Assembly: GCF_036324505.1 (NCBI RefSeq)
Contig: NC_086355.1
Coordinates: forward strand, 25,788,518 to 25,852,517
Direction of reading: 5' to 3'
Origin: Eleginops maclovinus
Lineage: Eukaryota > Chordata > Actinopteri > Perciformes > Eleginopidae
DNA length: 64,000 bases
A program made the position numbers and the translations under genes. Shown here in pieces: positions 22,451 through 34,904 of the stretch; the first letter of the stretch is position 1; each line of letters begins with the position of its first letter. The notes beneath the pieces were generated by a model. It was not told the origin of the DNA, ran no database searches, and was given only the letters and a program-made list of their open reading frames with translations.

Positions 22451-25400
22451 ATTGGCGTTGTGTTTACAACCTCACTGACTGGCAATGATGGAAATTGCCT
22501 TTGCTCAGTGCCACTGTTTCCTGTCGAGAAGGAGAAATGCACAAGTGAACCTTATCTTTCTCAAGGCAAATATTGAAATTGAGTAAAACATGCCAGAATG
22601 AAGATCTGACAAAATTACAAGATCAGAATGGGTGGGCGATATTGTTAAGGCCGGCTGATTTTCACTGACTTTGGTTAACTTTTAATTCATTATCCATATA
22701 TTTAGAGAAATGTTCAGCAAAGGCTAAAATCCCTGAGATTCTCTCCCACACGTTCCTTGGCCGGAGGGGGACGACAACATGTAGCCTTGAGCCTCAGTGT
22801 TTTGGCATAATATAATGTGAGTAGCCATCAATGTAATTTTCAGGAACAATTGTACATCATTGTTGCTTTAAAACCTCATTTCAAGACATTAAAAATTCAG
22901 TGTTTTTATCAAACCCATGAAGACATTAGAATAATGAGCTAATGAGTCATAGCTGATCAAATCTGATCACGGAAATTGTCATTTCAGTTTGAAACATTGA
23001 CAGATGCTGGCTGGAAATGACAAACCTTGACCTCAAATCAAGGATTCAATGTTGAAAAAATGTGCTAACCCTGAAACTGTTATCATTGTACACTTGATTA
23101 TATGCAGTGTGGCAGCAGTGATCAGCTGTTTCTGAACTGTAACGCAATTTTATTTGTTGAAGTGTTTACAATTGAAATATGACCTTTTTTTTTGCTTGAA
23201 GTGAAGCACTAATAGATTGTGTTTACCACAGCCTGAAGGTAAATGTCACGGTCACACAGACTAAAAGGGCGTTGGTAATATCTGGCATCTATGTGACTTT
23301 TATTACACAGCTGCATGTATCCACTCTGGATCACTGTGTGTATTGTTTGACACTCACATTGATAACCCGGGTGAAGACAGGATTATCACTGCACACATCT
23401 TGCATAAAAATTGGTAATGAATAACAATAGTTCTCCCTGCTATCTTATTTGTCTCAAGTATCAAAGTATGCTTTCTTCTCACATCTATTCAGCCTCGGAG
23501 TGCTCATATCACAAATAGCTTGCAAAAGCCAAAGTTCACAGGGCAAAGGCTGAAGCCAGCAAAACAGAATTAATATTCACTCCACAAATGCTGGCTCTGA
23601 GTGATCTAAAGCAATTAACCTTCTGTCCAGGACGTGATGTGTGGGCATCTAACAACGATGTTCTCTGCTTTTAATTACTCTCCAAAGTTGCACAGCCCAA
23701 CCAGGATTAAAAGTAGTTTTAAGCTAAAGTGAAGCAATGACAGCATGGCAGCGGGAACCTCTGTGCTTCAGAGCGGGACTCAAGGCACTGTGCAGCCAGG
23801 TCTGTGCTGTCCGCCAAGTGCAATAACCAACCATTTTCAGATTCAAGTGAAGATCGTTCTGGCAGCACAATAAGGAGGGGAGAGACTAGTGTTGATGCCA
23901 GCAGACTGTCATGACCCCCCAGTAATAATAAGTAAAATGTAATATTCCATTATGAAGACGCTGGAGTCCGTTCCAGTGTATTGCTGCTTGAAATGTTGTT
24001 TATGAGGTCTGAGCGGTTATGAATTTGGAAGCAGTTATTATAGACATGATAATGTGGCCGTGAGGTGATTACATTATGGCCTGGATAACACGTTTGCAGA
24101 TCTTGCAGTTTGCTCTGTGAATATTGGTCACATAATAACTTCCTAGTGAAAAACACTTTTAGCATTTTCCAATACTTTTTGGATTTTTGGGTTCATTTTT
24201 CACAACATTATTCCTTGTATATTGACTGTAAGAAATATTTATACACACACCAATATTCCAGTCTGTTGGTTATACGTAGAACAATAAAACTTTGAGTAAG
24301 CTGATGGAGCACAGTGAACATCACACACATTTCCTACTGAGATCATAACAGCACACTGTTTGCATAAAGGACTATCACACTGAGGAGTGGCATTACAGAA
24401 CACACGCTGATTAAAAGTTAGTCAGGGCTGTCGCACACTCCCACGTCCTACTGTTCTCTACTCACTATGGAATTATGGAATTACTTTAATCCTAATAAAG
24501 GATTATGTGCTCAAAACTGAAAACAAACCAAAACTCCAAATCAACTCTGTTGATATCTGGCGTGGTATTATTGAAGGGGGGACATTCCAATAAACTGAAA
24601 TAAACTGAGCTAAAAAGAGCAATAAAGCACAAGTTGAAACAGACAGCATAGCCAATAGCATGAATGCATATTTATATAGTTTATCTGTAGAAAGTTAGTT
24701 CTTCCAAACAACATGTAGGCGTAGGTCAACACTGTCCTTTGTGCCCAGAAACAATGCACTGCCACTGCAGTACCTCTGAATATAAGATTTGGAACTACAT
24801 AGAAGGCTTATTTATTTTCATATTCTATGAGCAAGATCCAACTGATGGGATTTTGAAGATACAAAAATAAAAGTGTTCTTCAGAAAGTATCAAATTAAAC
24901 ACATGCATTTTCTCCTTGTTCCGTTTCTTTCCTCGCAGCTGATTCAAGCTTTGGTATTATATTTCCCTACAAAATACAATTTACAGCATTACTTTATTTT
25001 ACAATGGAAAATGAGTACATGATCTCTGTTTTCCAGCACAATACTTTATTTATTTACTTAGACAAAAACTCATGAACATTTTATATTTTACTCCAGAAAA
25101 TATAATCAATCATTTTACAAATTGTAAAGTTTTTATATATGACTGTCAAGGACAACCACCGTTTTCTTTGATCCTAATACATTTGAACATTATCAATGCT
25201 AGGGACACTTTCCAACCTCTGTGAGGAAGCACTCGCTCCCTCACTAACATTCGGCTCAGCCCTTCCTTTGTAAAGAAAGATATTTTTTCTTCAGAACTTT
25301 GTTTATATCACCAAATATAATAAACTATGCATCTTAATTAATTGTTCTCCTTAAAAATATGTTAAAGACACACAATCATGATATTAATCACCATTTCCTG

Positions 25401-25915
25401 TGTTTCAGTCCTGGAAGCCATCTTATGCCATTGCCAGTCTGGGCTGTCATTGGTCGGATAATGTGTGATGTAATGTTTGCCAATTCACTTAAAAACGATC
25501 AGTTCTGTGAGGATATTCTTTGATTCGAATGTATAATATTTCTGGAAATGAAATAATGAATTGACTTGGCCTTGAGATTTTAGTTAAATATTTCTCTGTT
25601 TAAGTCTTCACTCCAGAGTCATGACCTGATTGGCCGAATTGAATTGGGAAGGCGTCTGCAATAAATGTGACTGGAACGAGAGAGGAGGGGGTTGATATTT
25701 TTCCTTTTGTTGGTGAAAGAGCACCAGGTCTGTTGTGAAAAGGTTATTTTATATTTCTGTAAAACAATGGGCGGCGAAATGGGCCTAATCTTTTCAATAA
25801 AACTCTTGTACATTATCCTTTAAAACTTTGGAGACTGATACCAAAATATTTTTTCTTTGGTGAAGGTTAAAAATAAAAGGCCTGTTTCTCCAAGAAAACC
25901 CTCTCTCCAATTGTG
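22451..25915. other. intergenic or intronic, no gene seen
   Basis: About 3.5 kb of AT-rich sequence. I found no splice-flanked ORF, RNA gene or clear transposon. Confidence 0.35.
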
Positions 25916-25919
25916 TACT

Positions 25920-26649
25920 GTACAGGAAACTAGTAGCTATTTGATCCCCTGCAGAAGTTTGCCCACTGAGAAAGAAATTAAAAGTCTATACTTTTAATGG
26001 TAGGTTTATTTTAACAGTGAGAGACATAATATCAAAAACACATTTAAAAAAAGACCATTGATGATCATTGATGCCTCAAGAGGCCAGATCTTAGATGGTG
26101 GAGCCCCAGACCGAGGGCGATTGATGGTCATTTTGTGCTTCTTCCATCTTCTAATAATCAAACCAGTTGTCTCTCTCTCACCAAGCTGCTTGCTGGTGGT
26201 CTTGTCTTCTATTCCAGTCTTGTGCTGGTCTATAATCTTGTCCCTGATGTCCTTAGACATTAGTTCCACCATGATCACAAGACATGTCTCTGGTCTGGCC
26301 CTCGGTGGAGAGGTTGTAATCAGATTTATTGACTGTGGACAGGTGTCTTTTATCCAGGTAAAGAGTTGATATTAGGAGTACTTTCATAAAGCCAGAGGAC
26401 ATTTTTAAACGTCCGTGGGACACAGAATTCTTGTTGGTTGCAAGAGGATCAAATACTTATTTCCCACAATGAAACTCAAATCAATGTATATCTTTTTTTT
26501 ATATATACATTTCTGGATTTTCTTTTTGATATTCTGTCTCTCACTGTTAAATTAAACCTACCATTAAAAGTATAGACTTTTAGTTTCTTTGTAAGTGGGC
26601 AAACTAACTCAATCGGCAGGGGATCAAATACTTATTTCCTTCAATGTAT
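25920..26649 (-). mobile_element. internally deleted Tc1 element
   Basis: Inverted repeats over 100 bp: tttgatcccctgcagaag at 25938 and the complement ggcaggggatcaaatact near 26615, with matching aaaagtctatacttttaa-like words on both sides. Only the transposase N-terminus remains, on the minus strand (26278-26050: [18 protein letters not shown], then the RKW-like [15 protein letters not shown]). The catalytic domain is gone, so this copy is non-autonomous. Confidence 0.8.
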
Positions 26650-26739
26650 ATTTAGTCCTGTTGAAATGAAGCTCAGCGCAAGTTCAACCAGGAAGACCAT
26701 CTATATAAACAGTCATTCACATATTTCCCTCTTACTCTT

Positions 26740-27130
26740 CCCTCCCAATCAGCGATCGGGGGCATCACCCCCAGCTAATCCTATCACTTTGTTTCTATTC
26801 CCACAAACCAATCACAGCGCCTCGTCAAACCTTTTAAACCTGCTCTCTCCCCTCCTGACAGTTGTTAATGCAGGTGACTCGACACAGCCCCCCTCCACCC
26901 CTTCCACCTCCCGTTCCTCCGAATCCAGGGTTCACGTCAGGCTTTAATCATCCCTCTTCAGACGACCTCCATCATCTCTTAATGTCACCACCACCACCAG
27001 CGTCTAGACCCCGGGGGGGTCATCTGCCCAGTTTCCCCTCCCGGATGATACTCCCGCACAATGGGGTCTAATCGCCAAACAACATTACATTCATCTTTGC
27101 ATGCTGGCACTATGATGATAGCGTTACATC
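26740..27130. repeat. possible interspersed repeat of unknown class
   Basis: Compositionally distinct GC- and C-rich block with ccaccaccaccagcgtctag and gtctaatcgccaaacaacat words that I believe recur in fish genomes. The proline-rich ORF inside looks incidental. Class not determined. Confidence 0.3.
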
Positions 27131-27421
27131 AAACATGTCTCTCCTGATTGAAATACTCTTCTAGAGTTGCGCCTTCCAAAATTGAAAGTGTCACTATGAA
27201 TGTCCCCTTTAACGTCAATGTTTATCACCACTTATTCCTGGTAACGTAAAACATGGTACAGTTATAAAAGAAGTTACACACCGTAAAGCATGCACTTTCT
27301 TACTCTTATTGGGCCCATCATTTACAAAATGAACATCATGCTGTATTCAGAAAGACTTAAGCTAGAGATTTAGCTCATAAACTCACCAGGACACTTTTCA
27401 CTGAGATAATAAATCAAGTGA

Positions 27422-27545
27422 AAAGTCATTTTCTTATAGACTTCTACACAATCAGACTTTTCTTTGGGCCAGTGGAGTCGCCCACTGCCATTTAAGAGAA
27501 TGCAAGATAAATGAACTTTTTCATTTCATTATTCAGGTGCCTGCT
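27422..27545. repeat. interspersed repeat, copy 2
   Basis: Related to 15806-15925 (cattttcttatagacttct, gtggagtcgccc). Confidence 0.4.
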
Positions 27546-27901
27546 GCCTGGCTGGACACTGTGGGACCCTCGGACAAAAATTAGACCACTGCACCCCCCC
27601 CTCCCCTGGTGATTTAAACTACTCTACGAGGCTCACATGGCTGCGGTCCACCACTGCTGCGGCTCCAAATCAGCAGTCAAACTACAACGACAAACTTCAC
27701 GACAAAACAATTACAAACAAATATGTGAAACATTGACCTGGCAGCTCCATCAGCATTAGTCAGTACTCACTAAGTGAGACTGCAAAGTACACAATGAATT
27801 CCTACGCTGTGATTCAGAGCCATGTAGTCCTGAGAATCCAGTGTTCGCTCAAAGTCAGACTGACCACATGACATCATCAGTGACCTGATTTCAACAAGGA
27901 G

Positions 27902-27903
<2 letters not shown>

Positions 27904-27986
<83 letters not shown>
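27904..27986. repeat. (TG)n microsatellite
   Basis: About 40 uninterrupted TG units. Confidence 0.98.
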
Positions 27987-30107
27987 AGTCAAAATAGGAT
28001 GTACGATGGTGGCACACAATGGATTACAAAGAAAAGTATCTTGACAAATACAACGTTTTGTACGGAAAGACTAACAATGCTTGTTTAGAAAGCATTGCTT
28101 TGGGTCTAGTGTTTGGTGAGACTGTCTAACAATCACATTGATAATATATAAACTGAAATCAATCATCTGGTAAGGGAAGTCAATTCTTTTTTGCTACCCT
28201 GTTTTCTGTGTTTTTTTAAATGTGTGTCATAGTGGATACCTTGTAATTTTAGTGCAAACCAAATTCACCTACGGGTACAAATAAATAACCTGAACTTGAA
28301 TAACCCTCACTATGCTTGCTTGTTATTCAGGTCAGATCCTTTGCAAAGGTTGAACAAACATATCACACTTGTTGTTCCCCCCTTTGTAGCAGACCTGTGT
28401 GCACCATGCTAACTGCATGTCCTCAGCTGCAGCTGGGGGAAGATGTCAGGTATCCCAAAGCTGCAGGTAGCAGAGCCTTCCCCCAGCAGGATCTGCCTTC
28501 AGAAAACATTTCTGCCAGAGAGGCAGCATTTCTAATCTCCTTTAAACTTGCTGTACATGGAACTCTGAGTCAGGAATTTAAAAAGCATCCAGGATAACTT
28601 GTAATGGTAAATGTCCACTTGAGAATATTTATTGTATTTAGTGTTCACATATTCACACATTTTCTGCATGTAAATGTGAGGTAACAAACCAACTGACTCT
28701 CTCCCTCAGGTTACTCAAACATAATGAATTATTTAAGAACATGATCACACGAATCGCTAATGCTTTTTTTTAACAAACTTTTATAAAGGTTCCTTTCGTA
28801 AAATAATTGGTGCTGAATGAAACAGCATTGTATGATTATAATGTTGAATATGTAGGGCTCTTTGGGGCAGCAGAACAACATGTAGAGAGGTTATGGTGAA
28901 AAAAGGTACATTTGTCTATAGTTGTGTTTTTATAGTAAACAAAACTTTAATAGATGTGGCTCTTTAGCTGCTAGATGCTACACATAAATGTTATATCTCT
29001 CAGGTTTGGTGCTCCACAGAGCTGCCTACTGAAGTGGTGGGAATGAACCAAAGGAGTAAAGTAGCACTAAAACACTCCGAGGAGCTCAGGGGAGCGCAGA
29101 GCTAATTTGTGAGTTTGTCACAACGAGGATCACTTTTTATACTACACACAATCTTTCAGTCTAAAGATAACACAAAATATGAATTTGCACAACTTTAACG
29201 TTTGCAAATGTTGTTTTATCAAATAAGAAAATAAATTCCCTTTCTTAATCTTAATCAAATTAGCTTTGTGGTAATCGTTTACTAAGATAGTGTCTAATAT
29301 GAGGCTGTACATTACACATGCAGCTTCCTGCTCCTGGGTCTGTTTTTACTTCCTGTGTGTCATGCTTCTGGTCAGCCAGCTTATTCATGTGGAGGTTTTC
29401 TCTCAGTGCTGCGCTGTATGACTAAGGGACCTTCATTCTGATCTCTGTTCATGTTAGCCTGTCTGCGCTGAGTCATACCAGCATCCCTTATCATCTCTGA
29501 GTCCGTTCTTCTCATGTCCAATGCTGATGTTCAGTGGACCAGGACAGAGCTGTTCTAAGGATGTCCTCCGGTTTATACATTTTTTTATCTCTGTTGGCCG
29601 ACTATTTGCAGTTCAGTCCTTCATTTTATCTCTAAATGCGTAGTAGGAGAGACTTTCTGTGAGGTCTTTGGTGAGTTCCACACCTGTCGGATTCTCTGTG
29701 GTTCATATTTGTACATTAAGACATGAGCATGAGAATACCCAGTAGCAGACCCACTATGTTATAAGCAAGAGCCTGAGTTTGAATCCGACCCGCGGATCTT
29801 TGTCTGATCTTTGCCTACTTACTGATAAAGGCAAGCCCAAAGCCCCACTCAAATATGGACATGGAGTCCTTTGGCACCCTTACCACTGATAATATGACAC
29901 ACATTGTCATATTTTCAGTAACTTTACTTTAAATAACTCTTTTTATGCAATTTTTTACTCCACTTAATTTAGTTAACATATAACATAAATATGATGTTCG
30001 CTTATAAAATGAAACTACTGAACAAAACATGGGCCTATGTGCAGCTGAACATTTTAAGTTAAGTTACTAACACCAGATGGTTTATCTCGGAGGAGCTCTA
30101 AACAAAC
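27987..30107. other. non-coding stretch with LINE-tail and SINE fragments
   Basis: Near 28250-28302 there is an L2-like tail (caaattcacctacgggtac). At 29755-29850 lies a SINE-like segment (listed separately). No gene recognised. Confidence 0.3.
29755..29850 (+). repeat. tRNA-derived SINE fragment
   Basis: Contains a B-box-like gtttgaatccgacccgcgg followed by a degenerate tail (ctgataaaggcaagccc) resembling an abundant fish tRNA-SINE. It does not fold as a complete tRNA. Confidence 0.45.
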
Positions 30108-30227
30108 GTGTCAGTGTGTGTTAGTGTGTGTAATCCATCGAAAGAATGGTCACAACATTGGAAATACACATGTCAAGCAGTCACAGTGAAGACGTGTCCA
30201 AACAACCCAGGCAGCGCTGGTAATACA

Positions 30228-30247
30228 CACAGACACACAGACACACA

Positions 30248-30301
<54 letters not shown>
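30228..30301. repeat. (CA)n microsatellite with CAGA interruptions
   Basis: Starts cacacagacacacagacaca, then about 25 pure CA units. Confidence 0.97.
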
Positions 30302-30304
<3 letters not shown>

Positions 30305-30584
30305 GCCCAAAAAACAACACAGAACTTTTTTGTTACACATTATAGGGATATAGAGATGCCTACACCCTGCGATATATTGATAATGCTGCAGCCCCATCAC
30401 ATACACATTAACAAAAGTTACTTCCCCAAACAGAAAACTTAAACACATGAAGAGTTAACCATGCCAACGTGTGTGCGGCCTCAGCATGGATAACACTTAA
30501 CAGGAAAAGCTCAAACCCTTTCTTGAGCAGACACAATCGGCAGAACAATTGAGTATTTTTGGAAATATTTAATCAAGAACCTAC

Positions 30585-31368
30585 CGAGAAAAATTATGGT
30601 CTGCTTCCTTGCTGTTTTGATCTTTGAACTTTCATGCTTGGGTGCTGTTTGGATCCCGTTGGTGCTGCCGTCGCCGGACCCTAGAGGCTTCTGGAGGACG
30701 AGGACCATGGCCCAGCACATGAAGGCCACACAGACCAACACCACCAGGTAGACGATGAAGGCTACAAAGATGCTGACCCTGTACATCACCCAGCGCTCCC
30801 GCAGGTTCGTACAGAAGGTCAGATTCTGGACCGGGAGGTCTTGTTTAAGGGGAATGTGTCCCTGCGTTCCTGTAGCAATCAGCAGGGGCAGGGCCACGAG
30901 GACAGACACCAGCCAAGCGAAGGAGATGAGGGCAGATGTGCGTTTTCCACCCAGGGCTTTGAAGCGGAACGGGTGACAGATAGCCACATAGCGCTCAAAG
31001 CTAAGCGTGGCCACATTGAGGATGGTTGCGTAGCTGCAAGCCTCGAAAAGAAAGTTGTAGATCTTACAGGACACATTCCCTCCTGCTGTGGTGAACGGGG
31101 ACCAGATGGCGCTGTAGAGCTCCACCGGCATGCCAATGAGGAGCACCAGCAGGTCTGAGCAGGCCATGCTGACCATGTAGTCAGTAACGTTCTTTTGCAG
31201 GTAGCCGTTGCGCTTCAGCACTTGCGTCACTCTGATAGTGACTGAATTGCCCACGATGCCCGTCACCAGGATGAGGCTGTAAAAGACTGTGAGAACGATT
31301 TTGACAGGGTAGCTGGGTTCAAGCTCAGTCCAGTCTTTCAAGTGTGCTACCTCGGCTTCCTCATCCAT
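30585..31368 (-). CDS. gpr39: GPR39 receptor, exon 1 (TM1-TM5)
   Basis: Rhodopsin-class GPCR of the ghrelin/neurotensin group. Mammalian GPR39 is activated by zinc at the cell surface. Exon 1 encodes 261 residues plus one base. TM1 has GNSVTIRVTQVL (the GN pair and TIRVTQVL match GPR39). TM2 has SMACSDLLVLLIGMPVE. TM3 is preceded by the Cys in NVSCK and ends SFERYVAICHPFR (ERY motif). ECL2 holds the partner Cys in NLTFCTNL; TM5 has VYLVVLVCVAFMCW. It stops at ARKQTIIFL, then the donor G|GTAGG at 30585, the same place where human GPR39 exon 1 ends. The start at 31368 has an ideal aaccATGG context; the frame is open further upstream but without an ATG. Exon 2 (TM6-TM7 and tail) is not found down to base 1. 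Confidence 0.93.
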
Positions 31369-31790
31369 GGTTACAGAGCTCAGGTTTCTGATGCAGTGAT
31401 TTTTGTCCGTTAGCTTATCAGTTCTGCTGGGCGCAGCCTCTGTGATTACAGCCTGGATCCACAAGAGAGCCGCTTTCCAAGATAACAACTTACAATGAAG
31501 ACTTTTCTTTCTCCCTGATCCTTCAAGGAGAGTTTCCCATTGAGCGGTAAACTCCAAATCACAGTAGGTTACACACCACTGTTGGAAATATCTTGAGTGG
31601 TTCTAAGTCTGGTTCATCTCCTCCTATTCCTGATGATCACCCAGGATCCCGGAGAGTCCTTTCACGTTCCAGTCCAGAGTCTGGTGGTTTCAGGCTGAGC
31701 AGAGTGTTAGCTAACACTGCTCACACAAACCTCCTCCCACATAGCAGGGCAGGGCGGTTAAACATTAAACACTGCAACAGGAAGTAAGTG
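31369..31790 (-). promoter_or_regulatory. gpr39 5' leader and upstream region
   Basis: Upstream of the gpr39 ATG the frame stays open to about 31557 without an ATG, so this is probably 5' untranslated sequence. I see no convincing TATA box. Confidence 0.35.
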
Positions 31791-33410
31791 TGGAGGCCAG
31801 GTTTCATTTCTTATCATCAGAACTAATGCGCCCCCCCTTTATACAAGCACATGTTGTACTTCAAGTTATCGTTGAGACTAGAGATACACTTACATTCACA
31901 TAAGAATGTATGCAATTTGGAAACTTAGTAAAAATCATGCCTGTCTTTGAACAAATGAATAAATTGTGTGAGATTAATTTAGTGGTAGTTTTGTTTGCAG
32001 GTCATGTTAACGATAAAGGTGGATGACCTGAAAGTGATATCAGAGCTTACATTTACATGAGTGAGAACTGGGTGGAAGACAGAGAATTTAAAAGTGGACA
32101 ATTGATTAAACAAAAAAAAACGTATAGGGAAGCTGAAAAGTTCAAACAGGAACCGTACTGAAAAAAGCCAGGAGCAAATGCGTAGGGTCAGTAAACATTT
32201 TTTTCAGGGAGTTCATAAAGATGGTTATATTGAGAAAATACAGCATAACAGAATAAACATTAGGAGATAGAGGTGGCTGATAAAATGATATTCTTAGAGA
32301 AGATGGTTTTCCTGTGTGTCAAAGATAATACAGGACTGTTTCCTTTCAGCACTGAAGAGAACACCGGATACTTTTCAAAGGAATACTCACAAAAAAACAC
32401 AATAATTTATTTGTTAAACGATCCCCCCCGTGTGGCTGTTAATTATCAGACACACTCAATTAAACCATCAGGCTGTCAGCCAGATGTTCTCTCCCAAAAG
32501 TGTTGGAAAAAAGGGAAAGTCTATCATTCTGTTGTTTATTAGGACGCCTCTTCATTTATTGAGTAATCTGCTGGTGTGTTCATGTGTGTAGGTATTTACA
32601 GCGTCACATGCATTCATTATATCTCAGTAACAAGCTGCTTGTTAGCTCGAGATTTTCATTAAACTGTCTGTGTGACATTGAATTAAAATGACCATGTACG
32701 GTGTTTGTACGGTGTGTGAATGACTCAATGTTATCCGTCATGCAGGGACGGGACGGGACGGGACAGGATTTTACTTTACTCCTGCAGTATAAAAAAGAAG
32801 AACATGAAGATGTAAAGGAATATGCCCAATTCCCTTGATTGTTCTCTTAATGTAGAAAAGATTAAAAGGAACACCGTATAGGTATACTACCTACCTACCT
32901 ACCTACCTACCTACCTACCTACCTACCTACCTACACTAAAGCCTCAGAGAAAACATATTCTATGCTCCACCTGACCTTAAATGTCTTCTTCTTTATGTCT
33001 TATGTACTGGCAGCTTTTTCCTCAACATTAAGGCCTCTAGTCTGTGCTTAAATTTTGATGATGCACACGAATGCATTGTATGCGCTGTTAAGAATTCAGC
33101 AGCACAATAGAAGCCCCCACAATACCCTTTTTCTGGCCTCTATTACCTGAACTCATAACCATGACGCTGCACTATCCACTGAAAGAAATACAGAAGCTTT
33201 CTTTAGAATTGTTTTCAAACAGCATTATGAAGGAGAACATTTGCATGCTTTTGTGACGAATATGTGATGAGTAGCCCTGAAGAGGTGATGTGTGTGAATA
33301 GGGCTCTGCTGCTTTCAGCAGTCTGTAATTGGATAGCATGTCATGTTCTTTTTCAGCACATTTTTCATGGTGAATATATTTTCTTTTTAAAGATAACAAT
33401 AAATGTGATT
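31791..33410. other. non-coding stretch with two short tandem repeats
   Basis: A GGGAC pentamer run lies at 32746-32766 and a (CTAC)n run at 32885-32936. No gene or transposon recognised. Confidence 0.4.
32885..32936. repeat. (CTAC)n tetranucleotide microsatellite
   Basis: About 13 uninterrupted units. Confidence 0.97.
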
Positions 33411-33504
33411 TGTAGGCTTCCGGTTATGACACGCAACTGAGTGGACGCGTGGGGCTAGGCTCCGACGAAATTAATATATTTGTACCATATTTTAGTATCC
33501 AAAT

Positions 33505-33969
33505 TAGGGCTGAACGATTTTGGAAAATAATCTAATTGCGATTTTTTTCCCTCAATATTGCAATTGCGATTTAATATGCGATTATTATGTATTTTTCAAA
33601 AAACACAAGCAATAAATCAATCGTGATTACAATCGTGAACCTCGTGAGGTAGCAACAGTGGCGAGGCACGTTCTGCACAATACCTGACGTTGCGCAGCAT
33701 CTTCCTTTTTAAAGCCAAAATAATTCCACACAACTGAAGTGCTGCTCCTCTTTGGTACCAAACTTCCAGCCGTGCACTCCTCTGACGAGCCTGAGGCCAT
33801 TGTGCGACAGGTTCAAGCGCAGCGTTGACTTCTTTCCCTGCCTGCTCGGCTCGCTCGCAAGTCACGTGACCAGATCACGTGACCAGTCAAATCGCAGCCT
33901 TTGCGGTTGGAAAATCTCGTTTTGTCATATCGCGATATTATCGCAAATGCAATTAATCGTTCGGCCCTA
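33505..33969. mobile_element. hAT MITE inserted in L1 5' region
   Basis: Ends TAGGGCTGAACGATT (33505) and its complement with one mismatch (AATCGTTCGGCCCTA, ending 33969). Perfect 8-bp target duplication atccaaat at 33497-33504 and 33970-33977. 465 bp, no coding capacity; the interior has gatcacgtgaccag and CA-poor, GC-rich sequence. Confidence 0.9.
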
Positions 33970-34025
33970 ATCCAAATCGAGCTACATGTGACCCAAAATA
34001 TTTGCTAAGATAGGCTGCATTTCGG

Positions 34026-34844
34026 ATGATGTCGAAAAGTCGAGGGAGAAGCCGACCACCTCCTAATGACGATAAAAAGGCAGACGCTGAAACTCTACTC
34101 GAGGACATCACGGAAGGCCAGATAACTAGCAAGATGCTAACCCAATTAGAGACTAGCCGTGATGAGAGCCAGATCTTAACAGTCATACAATCCATGAGGA
34201 ATGATTTTTCCGTACAGCTACATGAAGTAGTTTCCTCCAACCGAGAAATAAAAGAAGCTATAGGGACATTTTCTGAAAGACTCGCGGAGGCAGAAACCCG
34301 CATTAGCACAGCGGAGGACCAGATCGCTTCGATGGCAACCCCAGCCAATGCTACGCAGAAAAAAGTCCAGAAGCTTACCTCACAGATGGAAGAGTTTGAA
34401 AGCCAACATCGTCGCTCCAATCTGAGGTTGGTTGGACTACACGAAAGATCGGAGAATGGAGATGCCCGAACATTCCTATTGTCATGGGCACTTGATATTG
34501 AAACAGGAAAACTGCTGACTATAGAGCAAGCCTACAGGCTGGGGAAAATGCCACAGAAGACCCAGGATCAGGGGGGGTCGGATAGAACTAGACCACGGAT
34601 TCTTTTGGTGAGATTCCTGACATATCGAGACAGAAATCGAGTAATGAAAGCAGCACGTCTGAAAGGCGATATCACAGTTGAGGGTAGCCGTGTCATGTTT
34701 TTCCCGGATACAACGGAAACTTTTCGATGGGGTGAAACAGAATCTGCGCCAAATGCGTTAGGAATATGGACATATGTTCCCGGCAAAACAGCAAATTCTA
34801 CACGACAAAAGCTGGCATTACTTCACTTCCCCATCACAAGCTGA
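34026..34844 (+). CDS. L1 ORF1-like RNA-binding protein
   Basis: 272 codons. The ORF1 protein of L1 binds LINE RNA as a trimer and acts as a chaperone during retrotransposition. Residues 60-130 look like a coiled coil (heptads through EIKEAIGTFSERLAEAETRI). Then comes RRSNLRLVGLHERSENGDA, matching the start of the L1 RNA-recognition domain, and ARTFLLSWALDIETGK, PRILLVRFLTYRDRNRVM in the C-terminal domain. The stop after LLHFPITS is followed in frame by VIHPKDEEG, which resembles the expected ending, so the stop may be premature. The start ATG-ATG at 34026 follows an untranslated region cut by the hAT MITE. Confidence 0.8.
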   Translation: MMSKSRGRSRPPPNDDKKADAETLLEDITEGQITSKMLTQLETSRDESQILTVIQSMRNDFSVQLHEVVSSNREIKEAIGTFSERLAEAETRISTAEDQIASMATPANATQKKVQKLTSQMEEFESQHRRSNLRLVGLHERSENGDARTFLLSWALDIETGKLLTIEQAYRLGKMPQKTQDQGGSDRTRPRILLVRFLTYRDRNRVMKAARLKGDITVEGSRVMFFPDTTETFRWGETESAPNALGIWTYVPGKTANSTRQKLALLHFPITS

Positions 34845-34904
34845 GTAATTCATCCGAAAGATGAAGAAGGTGAACATCAATCAGGACGTGCAGAAAAAGT
34901 CACA

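Noticed and set aside
26862..27071. Proline-rich protein-coding ORF
   Set aside because: Low-complexity frame in a C-rich repeat-like block, without splice or start context.
29755..29850. Functional tRNA gene
   Set aside because: Only a B-box-like segment is present. The sequence continues into a SINE-type tail and no cloverleaf forms.
31369..31557. N-terminal extension of GPR39 upstream of 31368
   Set aside because: The open frame contains no ATG (it begins at TTG), and the ATG at 31368 has an ideal context.
32885..32936. CRISPR-like array
   Set aside because: Pure tetranucleotide microsatellite; no spacers, and the genome is eukaryotic.
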